From assembly GCA_022402405.1 (NCBI GenBank), contig JAKRSG010000318.1:1-6718 (forward strand): 6,718 nt of DNA, read 5' to 3'. This document shows positions 1-6,114 of this stretch, piece after piece. Position 1 is the first letter of the stretch, and every line of letters starts with the position of its first letter. This stretch comes from Bacteroidia bacterium (GTDB lineage Bacteria > Bacteroidota > Bacteroidia > UKL13-3). A model generated the notes under the pieces. That model was not told the origin of the DNA and did no database searches. It saw nothing but the letters and a program-made list of their open reading frames with translations. A program made the translations under genes and the position numbers.

Positions 1-83
1 ATTTCAGCTTCTTTTTTGGCATGCCATATTCCTTCTTTTTGAACCAATGAGTGGCTGTAGTCTTGAATGTTTATTGAGTTCAT
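1..83 (-). CDS. Partial CDS, N-terminal 27 residues, possibly a SAM-dependent methyltransferase
   Basis: An ATG at 83-81 opens a frame that runs off the left edge without a stop. It begins MNSINIQDYSHSLVQKEGIW and continues HAKKEAE. It starts only 8 nt after the stop codon of the preceding membrane-protein gene on the same strand, so it is probably the third gene of the glycosyltransferase operon. The 'KEGIW...KxEAEI' opening reminds me of the N-terminus of class I SAM-dependent methyltransferases found near glycosyltransferases in Bacteroidota, but that is recollection rather than a visible motif, because the SAM-binding region lies outside the window. The reading frame is well supported by spacing and codon content; the function is a guess. 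Confidence 0.5.
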   Translation of the reverse strand, partial: MNSINIQDYSHSLVQKEGIWHAKKEAE

Positions 84-91
84 ATGATGGT

Positions 92-1522
92 TTATGGTTT
101 AATAAATAGATAATAAAAGGTAGCTTTCTTTTGATTATTTACAAGAGGGAAATGAGCTTCCTCTATAAGATTATTTTCTGCTCGCAATTGGTCTAAGCTA
201 ATGTTTCTTTCTTCTAACATTAATAAAGAATCAAATACTAATACGTCTCCCGATTGCATGTTATAGGGTGGCACTGCAGCTCCCGGATATAACCATGTTT
301 CTTCTTTAAAGATATCTTTTCCTGTAAACAAACCTATTTCCGTTTCGCCAAAAAAGTAGTTTACATTTGGATGCTTTTCTTCTAAATACGGCATCAATTC
401 GTCTCTTAAAAATTGATGTTGTTTGTTAATGTTTACTGCTTCATTAAAGTTGGTAGAAGCGGGGTTATTTAACAGCGGAAAAACAAGTATTCCTGCCATA
501 AAGAAATAAACAAATCGCTCTTGATAGATGGGTTTGTTTTTTTGCATTTCTAACAATGCATGTAATCCCTGCATAGCCAGCACTCCAATAAGCGGGAAAA
601 TAGTCACCAACACTCGGTTCAGACCCATAGAATTAAATATGCCTAAAGCCCAGAAAGCAGAGTGTGCGGCTATAAATCCTAGACTGATACCGTATATTAA
701 AAAGAGTTTTTGAAAATGGTAGTTTGATTTTTTCTGATACCATTCAATAGGTAAATACAAAACAGCCACGCAGAACATAACAAAGCTAAAAGGCTGTATA
801 CAGAAGTAAAGTTGGTTGATAAAATGGGTCCAATTGCCCTTACCATAAACACTATTCATGGTGGCGTACGGAATTTTATTAAATACCCATAGTATATCTG
901 CATAATAGGCCCAGCCAACCAAGGAATATACTACATGACCAAACATTAACCAAGGAAGGTATTTCCAGCGTTTTTCTATTACTAACAAGCAAGCAAAAAC
1001 GCTAATAATAATGAGTCCTTCCGACCTCACAAAAGGAAGAAAAGAAGCGATTATAAGGGAGATAAGAACAGATTGGTTCAGGTATAAATAAACGGCTAAA
1101 CTTAATAGCAGGGCAGAGAATGGTTCTGTTAAACCCGATAAGGTAACAGGTAATAACAATGGCATTGTAATTACAACAATAGCTGTAAGGTAATAGTATT
1201 TAAAGCCTAATTTTTGGGAGATTAAGTTAGAGAAATACGCGGCTGCTATGCTGCATAAAACGTTAAATACCATGATTCCTTTTATGCCAAATTGTGCGAA
1301 TGGCGAGCTACACAAGGTAAAGAATGGCTTAGCCCAATGGTTAAAAAAATAGCTAGGGTTTTGCCAAGAAAGTTTGGAGTATAAATAATGGGTTGTGCTA
1401 TCGCCACCTTCGCCCATTGTGCTTCCAAACAAGGCTGCACCTAGTAAAGCGATAGATATAATGGCAAATAAGAGCTGGGCGGCTTTCTGCGGCTGAATAC
1501 TTTTAAGCCTTAAATAATCCAT
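92..1522 (-). CDS. Polytopic membrane protein, probable GT-C family glycosyltransferase
   Basis: 476 residues with about ten hydrophobic segments (roughly residues 14-33, 82-100, 109-127, 131-148, 150-163, 168-183, 190-208, 240-260, 272-292, 300-322 and 337-352), then a soluble C-terminal tail of about 120 residues. GT-C enzymes (PMT/ArnT/PIG-M-like) use polyprenyl-phosphate sugars at the outer face of the membrane and carry an acidic motif in the first external loop. Here GEGGD (37-41) follows the first segment, and conserved-looking HWAKP (62-66), RSEG (166-169) and MGLNR (299-303) sit at loop edges. The gene overlaps the end of the upstream GT2 gene by 20 nt, which implies co-expression with the enzyme that could make its donor. 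The acceptor (protein, lipid or polysaccharide) cannot be read from sequence. Another kind of polytopic protein of unknown function remains possible. Confidence 0.75.
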   Translation of the reverse strand: MDYLRLKSIQPQKAAQLLFAIISIALLGAALFGSTMGEGGDSTTHYLYSKLSWQNPSYFFNHWAKPFFTLCSSPFAQFGIKGIMVFNVLCSIAAAYFSNLISQKLGFKYYYLTAIVVITMPLLLPVTLSGLTEPFSALLLSLAVYLYLNQSVLISLIIASFLPFVRSEGLIIISVFACLLVIEKRWKYLPWLMFGHVVYSLVGWAYYADILWVFNKIPYATMNSVYGKGNWTHFINQLYFCIQPFSFVMFCVAVLYLPIEWYQKKSNYHFQKLFLIYGISLGFIAAHSAFWALGIFNSMGLNRVLVTIFPLIGVLAMQGLHALLEMQKNKPIYQERFVYFFMAGILVFPLLNNPASTNFNEAVNINKQHQFLRDELMPYLEEKHPNVNYFFGETEIGLFTGKDIFKEETWLYPGAAVPPYNMQSGDVLVFDSLLMLEERNISLDQLRAENNLIEEAHFPLVNNQKKATFYYLFIKP

Positions 1523-2216
1523 ATTTTAAAATGCAATAGATGGCTCTAAATCCATCTTTCCAATTTATTTTTTTACCCTCAGCATAGGTTCTTCCATAGT
1601 AAGAAATGCCAACTTCGTAGATTCTAATATTGGGTATTCGACTAATTTTTGCCGTAACTTCTGGCTCAAAGCCAAAGCGTTTCTCGGTTAATTTGATGTC
1701 TTTTATAATGGGAGCTTTAAACAATTTGTAGCAGGTTTCCATGTCTGTTAGGTTCAGATTGGTAAACATATTACTACCAAAGGTTAGAATTTTATTGCCA
1801 ATAGAATGCCAGAAGAATAAGATCCTGTGTGGCTTTCCTCCCATAAATCGCGAGCCATAAACAACATCGGCAAAGCCATCTAAAATGGGTTTAAGTAGGA
1901 TGTTAAACTCATTTGGATCATACTCCAAATCGGCATCTTGTACAATGATATAATCTCCGCTAGCTTCTTTTATTCCGGTATGTATAGCAGCGCCTTTCCC
2001 TTGATTTACGCTGTGTTGCACAAACTTAATGTGTGCTTTGTTTTTTCTGTATGCCTCTATTACCTCTGCCGTATTATCTTTAGAGCAATCATTAACTATT
2101 ACGAGCTCTTTTTCTAAGCCATTTATGAGCTGAACCGACTCTACCTTATCCAAAATTTTATGAATGGTTCTAGCTTCGTTGTAGGCAGGAATAATGATAC
2201 TTAATTTTTCTGGCAT
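1503..2216 (-). CDS. Family 2 glycosyltransferase, DPM1-like (polyprenyl-phosphate sugar synthase type)
   Basis: 237 residues from ATG 2216. The GT2 (GT-A fold) motifs appear in order: IPAYNE (9-14), VNDCSKD (41-47), NQGKGAAIHTG (71-81), QDADLEYDP (93-101, containing the metal and nucleotide-binding DxD-like DAD), VYGSRF (119-124), DMETCYKLF (158-166) and YYGRTYAEGKKINWKDG (206-222). This set and the short length without C-terminal membrane segments match dolichyl/polyprenyl-phosphate mannose or glucose synthases, which move a sugar from a nucleotide donor to a lipid phosphate on the cytoplasmic face. The first acidic motif has Cys where Gly is usual (VNDGS). An in-frame TTG at 2234 would add six residues, but it lies inside the predicted -7 promoter box, so ATG 2216 is preferred. 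The GT-C-like gene follows with a 20-nt overlap, fitting a donor-synthase and membrane-transferase pair. The sugar is unknown. Confidence 0.9.
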   Translation of the reverse strand: MPEKLSIIIPAYNEARTIHKILDKVESVQLINGLEKELVIVNDCSKDNTAEVIEAYRKNKAHIKFVQHSVNQGKGAAIHTGIKEASGDYIIVQDADLEYDPNEFNILLKPILDGFADVVYGSRFMGGKPHRILFFWHSIGNKILTFGSNMFTNLNLTDMETCYKLFKAPIIKDIKLTEKRFGFEPEVTAKISRIPNIRIYEVGISYYGRTYAEGKKINWKDGFRAIYCILKYGLFKA

Positions 2217-2231
2217 AGCATGAGTTTGTTG

Positions 2232-2260
2232 CAAATTTAATCTTTGGTGATTAATTTCAA
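2232..2260 (-). promoter_or_regulatory. Bacteroidota-type promoter for the glycosyltransferase operon
   Basis: Read on the minus strand, TTG at 2260-2258 (within CTTTG) is followed after 18 nt by TAAATTTG at 2239-2232, an exact match to TAnnTTTG. The Bacteroidota housekeeping consensus is TTG, 17-23 nt, TAnnTTTG. Transcription would begin a few bases further on, about 12 nt before ATG 2216, giving a very short leader with no Shine-Dalgarno, as is common in this phylum. The site is predicted from sequence only. Confidence 0.6.
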
Positions 2261-2533
2261 AGATTAGGTAAGATTATTGGATTTAAAAGTAACAGTTCCC
2301 CCTGTTATTCGTGCTCTTAATCAGCTTAAGGATCGAGGTTTTAGTTCATTTGCTTGTCTAGTTGATGCGAAGTAGTATGTTCAATTAACCACTTCACCCG
2401 CCATTGAGCCAATCGACTGTTGAACTAAAAAATAAGCACATTACCATCCATCAATGAAATTACATTGTTGTGCAGAGCCTGAAGGGAGATGCTGGGTTTT
2501 GAAGAGCTTTATCGTCGCTTTAAGCGCCGTTCC
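2261..2533. other. Gene-poor spacer with short palindromes and degraded-looking open stretches
   Basis: No supported gene. The base composition looks somewhat more GC-rich than the flanking operons. Visible structure: GTTCAA (2379-2384) with its inverse TTGAAC (2420-2425), enclosing a small hairpin ATTG-AGC-CAAT (2403-2413); and the palindrome CGCTTTAAGCG (2516-2526). On the plus strand the stretch 2268-2375 reads without a stop (...VTVPPVIRALNQLKDRGF...), and 2489 onward opens a frame of about 48 codons from ATG. Neither resembles a known protein to me. The region may be a relict of lost genes or part of a cassette boundary. Confidence 0.4.
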
Positions 2534-2591
2534 GTTCAACAAAGGGTTCATTGTTGGCTTTACGAGCCTAACGAAACCCTATCTGTTATAG
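2534..2591 (-). repeat. attC-like recombination-site candidate with bulged hairpin
   Basis: Read on the minus strand, 58 nt run from CTATAAC (2591-2585) to GTTGAAC (2540-2534). The second box fits the integron core GTTRRRY exactly; the first keeps the AAC of RYYYAAC but departs at two other positions. Between them is an imperfect hairpin. On plus-strand numbering, 2543-2549 pairs with 2573-2580 (A2576 bulged), 2553-2555 with 2570-2572, and 2556-2559 with 2565-2568 (T2569 bulged, loop 2560-2564), with ATT 2550-2552 unpaired. One-sided extrahelical bases and a length near the short end of known attC sites fit. It begins 15 nt after the stop of the last gene of the seven-gene block. It could instead be a transcription terminator, but no U-tract follows the stem. 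Confidence 0.35.
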
Positions 2592-2598
2592 CCAGTGG
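2585..2598 (+). repeat. Left copy of 14-bp inverted end motif
   Basis: GTTATAGCCAGTGG lies 8 nt beyond the stop codon of the last gene of the seven-gene block. It matches the reverse complement of 6585-6598 (GTTATATCCAATGG) at 12 of 14 positions. In a gene-cassette reading this is the inverse core at the start of attC plus extended pairing. In a transposon reading it would be a terminal inverted repeat, but no transposase is present. Confidence 0.5.
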
Positions 2599-2606
2599 TT
2601 CTTTCA

Positions 2607-3062
2607 TTAATCAGATTTGGTTTTTCTTGTAAAATTCCAGGCAATTCCAATTCTAGTTCTCAAGTTTCCACCATTAATCTCCCGGTTAACATACGGAGAA
2701 ATTTCAAACACGACTTGAAGACTATTGAGTTTTTCGAATGGTTTTGCTCTCATGCCGAAATTAATGAAGTATCCGTTAGTAATAGGCAGGTTTTCAAGAG
2801 AATTTATTGGATTAATGCTGATACCTATTCCAGAATAGTAGTTTACCTTTTCCATCCTTTTGAAATTGAATTTAGGTGAAAATTCCATGTTGAAATTGGA
2901 AATAAAATTATTTGTTTCCATCTTGAAATCTCCAAATAACCGTTTATCTGTATTTGTAGAGACAGATAAAATTGATTGAAATGGAAAGTAACTAATCGCT
3001 ACCTGAGCAAAAATATGTTTGTGTGTCAGTATACAAATGAGTATGACTAAAATTCTTTTCAT
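2607..3062 (-). CDS. Small exported protein, probable outer-membrane beta-barrel
   Basis: 151 residues, the last gene of the seven-gene block. An N-terminal signal peptide (MKRILVILICILTHKHIFAQ) has a likely cleavage after Ala19 or near Gln20. The mature part alternates polar and hydrophobic residues in stretches that look like amphipathic strands, for example around 22-34, 53-64, 75-84, 98-107, 113-123 and 133-144. The chain nearly ends with a strand closing on an aromatic residue (RIGIAWNF), as in outer-membrane barrels. At about 130 mature residues it would be a small barrel of about eight strands or fewer. The start overlaps the GH10 gene stop by 4 nt (ATGA), so translation is probably coupled to it. 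I recognise no family. The barrel assignment rests on pattern only. Confidence 0.65.
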   Translation of the reverse strand: MKRILVILICILTHKHIFAQVAISYFPFQSILSVSTNTDKRLFGDFKMETNNFISNFNMEFSPKFNFKRMEKVNYYSGIGISINPINSLENLPITNGYFINFGMRAKPFEKLNSLQVVFEISPYVNREINGGNLRTRIGIAWNFTRKTKSD

Positions 3063-4096
3063 AAAGTTCTAAGTAATTTGCAATAACATGGCTTGGGTAA
3101 ATAATTGTCATCATACAATAAGGGATAATCCTCTCTATTGTAAAAACTACGTATCCAACTATTTTTATCACTTATGCCCCAAAATGTAATGCCATATTGA
3201 TATTGTTTGGGTATCTTATTGTAATTTATTACAACTGTTCCAAGTAAATTTGCTTGTTCGTTAAAAAGTGTCTCACTCGGAACAATATCTTTACCCAATG
3301 GATTTACCGAAATGTCTAGTTCTGAAACATGTATTTTGTAATTATCGTCTACTATTTCCTGAAATGAATTTGCTATTTGGGTTGACTCTGGATAATAATT
3401 ACTAATGTGCATCTGAATCCCAATTCCATCTATTTTCACTCCTCTATTCCTAAGATTATTTAATAATGCTAATACACTATTTCGCTTGGTTGGGTTTGAT
3501 TCAAGATTGAAATCATTATAAAACAATAGGGCATTTGGGTCTGCTTCTTTTGCGTATAAAAATGCTTTTTCTATGTAGCTAACCCCAATCTTTTGTTTCC
3601 AAATACTATTTCTTAATGTCCCATCTTCATTAAATGCCTCATTCACTACATCCCAAGCTGTTACTTTGTTTTTAAAATGCGTCATTATTGTTTGAATATG
3701 AACTTTCATCAATTGTTCCCAATCAGAAGTGCTACCTTGATAATCTAATATCCATTGTGGTAATTGTTGATGCCATATCAAAGTGTGCCCGTGTAATCGT
3801 TTATTATTATTCTGACAAAAGGATACCAAACTATCTGCCTCAGTCCAATTAAAAAATAATGGCTCAGGGTGTAAATATTCCGCCTTAAAAATATTCTCAG
3901 GTGTAATACTGTTGAATTGTTTTATCGCAATAGATTTATACAATGGGTCGTTTCCCAATTCAATAATATCTATGGCTGTCCCAATTGGATAGCTCGAAAA
4001 AGTAAATAGTCCGATGCTATCATCGCAGATAGAAATTTCTTCCCTTTTACAGCCTAGAAAAAAGGTAAATAAGAATATGAAACTGATTATTTTCAT
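3059..4096 (-). CDS. GH10 family endo-1,4-beta-xylanase-type lipoprotein
   Basis: 345 residues. A short signal segment ends in FFLGC, a loose lipobox with Cys16, so the enzyme is probably lipid-anchored, possibly at the cell surface. The rest is a single glycoside hydrolase family 10 barrel: ITPEN (64-68), HGHTLIWHQQLPQW (102-115) lining the -1/-2 subsites, WDVVNEAF (148-155) with the acid/base Glu153, FYNDFN (192-197), GIGIQMHI (224-231), HVSELDI (256-262) with the nucleophile Glu259, and FWGISDKNSW (305-314). Both catalytic glutamates are present, so activity on xylan or a related beta-1,4-glycan is expected. Length is normal for a bare GH10 domain; there is no carbohydrate-binding module. 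The gene overlaps both neighbours by 4 nt. Unlike most Bacteroidota xylanases, it has no SusC/SusD, transporter or second glycosidase nearby in this window. Confidence 0.95.
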   Translation of the reverse strand: MKIISFIFLFTFFLGCKREEISICDDSIGLFTFSSYPIGTAIDIIELGNDPLYKSIAIKQFNSITPENIFKAEYLHPEPLFFNWTEADSLVSFCQNNNKRLHGHTLIWHQQLPQWILDYQGSTSDWEQLMKVHIQTIMTHFKNKVTAWDVVNEAFNEDGTLRNSIWKQKIGVSYIEKAFLYAKEADPNALLFYNDFNLESNPTKRNSVLALLNNLRNRGVKIDGIGIQMHISNYYPESTQIANSFQEIVDDNYKIHVSELDISVNPLGKDIVPSETLFNEQANLLGTVVINYNKIPKQYQYGITFWGISDKNSWIRSFYNREDYPLLYDDNYLPKPCYCKLLRTL

Positions 4097-4404
4097 TGTC
4101 CTTCAAGATTAACAGCTCGTTTGGCACTTCTTTTTTTTTCATCAATAAAGACAACACTGCAAGGTTCTGTTTGTGATACTTCTTTTCTTACAAATTCTCC
4201 TTTTTTATTGTATACATAAGTTGTCTCATTACAAATGCATCCTTCACATTCTAGACAAGCTTTTGAAAGATGATGTAATTCAAAACGAAATCCATTCATT
4301 ATATGTACTTCAATGGAAGATTTATTTATAGTTTCTTGTGCTGAAATCAAAAGATTGAAAAAGCAAAGCACAGTTATAGTGAATAATTTAAGCCTGTTTT
4401 TCAT
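4093..4404 (-). CDS. Small exported Cys-rich protein, unknown function
   Basis: 103 residues. The signal peptide (about 1-22, ending ISAQ) is followed by a short mature protein of about 80 residues. A compact cysteine cluster reads CLECEGCIC (Cys50, 53, 56, 58), with a fifth Cys at 82. Such spacing could bind a metal or an iron-sulfur cluster, or form disulfides; export favours disulfides or metal binding. The segment TTYVYNKKGEFVRKEV (61-76) resembles one strand-turn-strand unit of the kind seen in MORN/YwqK-like proteins such as its upstream neighbour. The start codon overlaps the upstream stop by 4 nt, and its own stop overlaps the GH10 start by 4 nt. I do not recognise the family. Confidence 0.7.
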   Translation of the reverse strand: MKNRLKLFTITVLCFFNLLISAQETINKSSIEVHIMNGFRFELHHLSKACLECEGCICNETTYVYNKKGEFVRKEVSQTEPCSVVFIDEKKRSAKRAVNLEGQ

Positions 4405-4970
4405 AGTTCAACGTTTATGTATGGATATTCACTAGTTTCTCGAATGAGCTTTCCTTTTTTATCAAAAAATTGCCAGAAGCATTCTTCACCTTGTAAATTG
4501 TAATACGCAATAAAATAGATGTTTCCATTTTTATGTGGTCGTGTTCTATATATTAATCTCCCGATTAAATCATAGTGCAAGTAACCCAATGTTTTGTATT
4601 TTTTGAATTTGTTTTTTCGATTCGCTTTTTCTTCGGAAACCCATTTTCCAACTTTGTAGCCGTTGAGAGTTACACCAGAATATTTGACTACGACAGGATC
4701 GTTCAAATAAGAATATTCCTCTGTGTTTCCAAATAATGTGTCGTTCTTATAAAAAACTATTGATGTAATTCTTCCTTGTTGATCGCGGTAAATCCATCTA
4801 CCATTTTTAACTCCATTGGTATAATCTTGTCCAATTTCGTATGGATTTTTGTTGAGGTCGTATTTTACCCACGAATAGTGAATTTTATCAATCGTTGTAT
4901 CAGTTAAAATTTGCGCATACAATTGAATATTGAACAGAAATAATAGTATCAATAGAGTTTTAGTCTTCAT
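4401..4970 (-). CDS. Exported MORN/YwqK-like repeat protein
   Basis: 189 residues with a signal peptide (about 1-20, ending LYAQ). The mature part holds imperfect beta-hairpin repeats of the MORN type: YTNGVKNGRWIYRDQQGRI (50-68), YSGVTLNGYKVGKWVSEE (97-114), and looser units around 128-152 (LGYLHYDLIGRLIYRT) and 155-178 (IAYYNLQGEECFWQFFDKKG). Bacteroidota carry many exported proteins of this type. Annotation pipelines often name them 'YwqK family antitoxin', but the export signal here argues against an antitoxin role. They probably serve as structural or binding surfaces. The gene starts 12 nt after the 52-residue ORF and overlaps the next gene by 4 nt. Confidence 0.8.
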   Translation of the reverse strand: MKTKTLLILLFLFNIQLYAQILTDTTIDKIHYSWVKYDLNKNPYEIGQDYTNGVKNGRWIYRDQQGRITSIVFYKNDTLFGNTEEYSYLNDPVVVKYSGVTLNGYKVGKWVSEEKANRKNKFKKYKTLGYLHYDLIGRLIYRTRPHKNGNIYFIAYYNLQGEECFWQFFDKKGKLIRETSEYPYINVEL

Positions 4971-4982
4971 TCTTTGATTTAC

Positions 4983-5141
4983 TTAAAATGAATTAAGAAA
5001 AGTGATTTTTTCGCCTTCGTAGTAGCTTATTTTGTCTGTTGAAAGCGTGAAGCCTTTAGGATGATATTTTAGATTGGCTAAACATTCATATCGAACTATA
5101 ATCAGCTGCAGCAATGAAAATGTAATCTTTTTGGTGTTCAT
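4983..5141 (-). CDS. 52-residue exported mini-protein or N-terminal gene remnant
   Basis: ATG 5141 to TAA 4983 encodes MNTKKITFSLLQLIIV, then a tail of 36 residues. It sits 3 nt after the stop of the upstream lipoprotein gene and 12 nt before the next start, so it fits the operon spacing exactly. The N-terminus (three residues, then KK and a hydrophobic core) looks like a signal peptide, and Cys20 could be a degenerate lipobox position. The tail GFTLSTDKISYYEGEKITFL reads like the first strands of an Ig-like or PKD-like domain, and the protein stops just where such a domain would continue. It may therefore be the surviving start of a longer exported protein shortened by deletion, or a genuine small protein. 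Confidence 0.5.
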   Translation of the reverse strand: MNTKKITFSLLQLIIVRYECLANLKYHPKGFTLSTDKISYYEGEKITFLNSF

Positions 5142-5144
5142 TTT

Positions 5145-6110
5145 TTACAAATTTGGAATATTAATAGTACTTCCACCCCATTCCACAACCGTAAAACCCT
5201 TTCTCGTTTTTTTTAACTTAGTTAAATCTTGCTTAGGATAGTCGATTTTTGATTTAAGCGGTTGTGTCAACATCATCACCCTAATGATGGTTTCTGGTTT
5301 TGGTCTAATTTCCAATTCGGCTTGTTCTTCGTATTCCGTTCCTGCAAAATGAATTAAATTGTATGCAATGTTTTCCATGCGAGGCAACCAATACATGATA
5401 AATTCATTGGCTTCGCGTCTGTTTAAGCCCAAGTAGGCTAATTTTTCTTCCAAAAATGAAGCAGTCTCTTTGCCCGCAACAATAAATCCGTCTTGAGGAA
5501 TGATCTGCTTTGAAGAATGACTTTCCCAAAACAGGGCATAATATTCCTGGTTGTTTTCGTCCCACAACGTGCCATTCGGCTCTGCCGTAACTGTCCAACC
5601 ATCTCCATAATATTTGGGATAGGAATGACTTAAAGTGCCTTCATAATCGAGTTTCACATTTATTTTTTGCCTCTGTTCTGGATAGAGATAAATTATTGGC
5701 TTTTCTGGTTTCATAGTATATAAGGCAAGTTTTATTTCAGCCAAACAAGTACGGTGTTCGTCAAAATTCAGATTTATATCAACATCATCGCACCCCTCAT
5801 GTTCAATCCTTAAATTGTATTGTCCTAATGATATGTTACTCAGTTTGAAGTTTCCGTGCTCATCCGTTAAAACACCCTCAATTACTTGTAAGGTTTTCAA
5901 ATCACGCAGGACCGCTCTAGCATTGAAAATTTCTTTTTGTGTGTTGATATCAGTTACTTTGCCCGTAATGTATGATGCTGGAACACTACTATTCTTGCAA
6001 TTGACCACAATGGTACTTTTATTTTCATAGGATGAAATTGTTTTCTTGGGTGTAGTACAAGCTAGCAACGCTAAAACGAGTATTATTAGGTAGTAAAATG
6101 ATGTTTTCAT
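5145..6110 (-). CDS. Lipoprotein: carboxypeptidase-regulatory-like domain plus 'KPIIYLYP' domain
   Basis: 321 residues. The signal peptide ends in a clear lipobox, LLAC (Cys18). Residues about 47-130 (ITGKVTD..., LTDEHGNFKL, LGQYNLRIEHEGC) form a carboxypeptidase D regulatory-like beta sandwich, common in Bacteroidota surface proteins. Residues about 137-312 form a second conserved region: KPIIYLYPE (137-145), VKLDYEGTL (152-160), YPKYYGDGWTVTAEPNGTL (164-182), ALFWES (192-197), FLEEKLAYLGLNRREANEFI (219-238), YWLP (240-243), NLIHF (251-255) and GFTVVEWGG (305-313). I recognise this second block as a recurring uncharacterised family, so its biochemical role is unknown. The gene is 4 nt after the membrane-protein gene. 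An anchored cell-envelope protein is the safest description. Confidence 0.85.
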   Translation of the reverse strand: MKTSFYYLIILVLALLACTTPKKTISSYENKSTIVVNCKNSSVPASYITGKVTDINTQKEIFNARAVLRDLKTLQVIEGVLTDEHGNFKLSNISLGQYNLRIEHEGCDDVDINLNFDEHRTCLAEIKLALYTMKPEKPIIYLYPEQRQKINVKLDYEGTLSHSYPKYYGDGWTVTAEPNGTLWDENNQEYYALFWESHSSKQIIPQDGFIVAGKETASFLEEKLAYLGLNRREANEFIMYWLPRMENIAYNLIHFAGTEYEEQAELEIRPKPETIIRVMMLTQPLKSKIDYPKQDLTKLKKTRKGFTVVEWGGSTINIPNL

Positions 6111-6114
6111 GTTG

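Noticed and set aside
528..713. 61-codon plus-strand frame
   Set aside because: Lies antisense within the GT-C-like gene; no motif and no supporting context.
2543..2580. Rho-independent terminator call for the hairpin
   Set aside because: No run of U follows the stem on the minus strand, and the stem is interrupted by bulges.
2489..2632. Plus-strand frame of about 48 codons (MLGFEELYRRFK...) preceded by GAAGGGAG
   Set aside because: Runs through the bulged hairpin and into the end of a minus-strand gene. No family resemblance, and a Shine-Dalgarno-like stretch means little in this phylum.
2595..2879. 94-codon plus-strand frame
   Set aside because: Antisense to the small barrel-like gene, which has a signal peptide and coupled start; shadow frame.
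4401..4970. Toxin-antitoxin annotation for the MORN/YwqK-like protein
   Set aside because: It has a signal peptide and no toxin partner; the family name alone does not support an antitoxin role.
5404..5598. 64-codon minus-strand frame
   Set aside because: Out of frame inside the well-supported KPIIYLYP lipoprotein gene.
5815..6030. 71-codon plus-strand frame
   Set aside because: Antisense to the same lipoprotein gene; no recognisable protein features.
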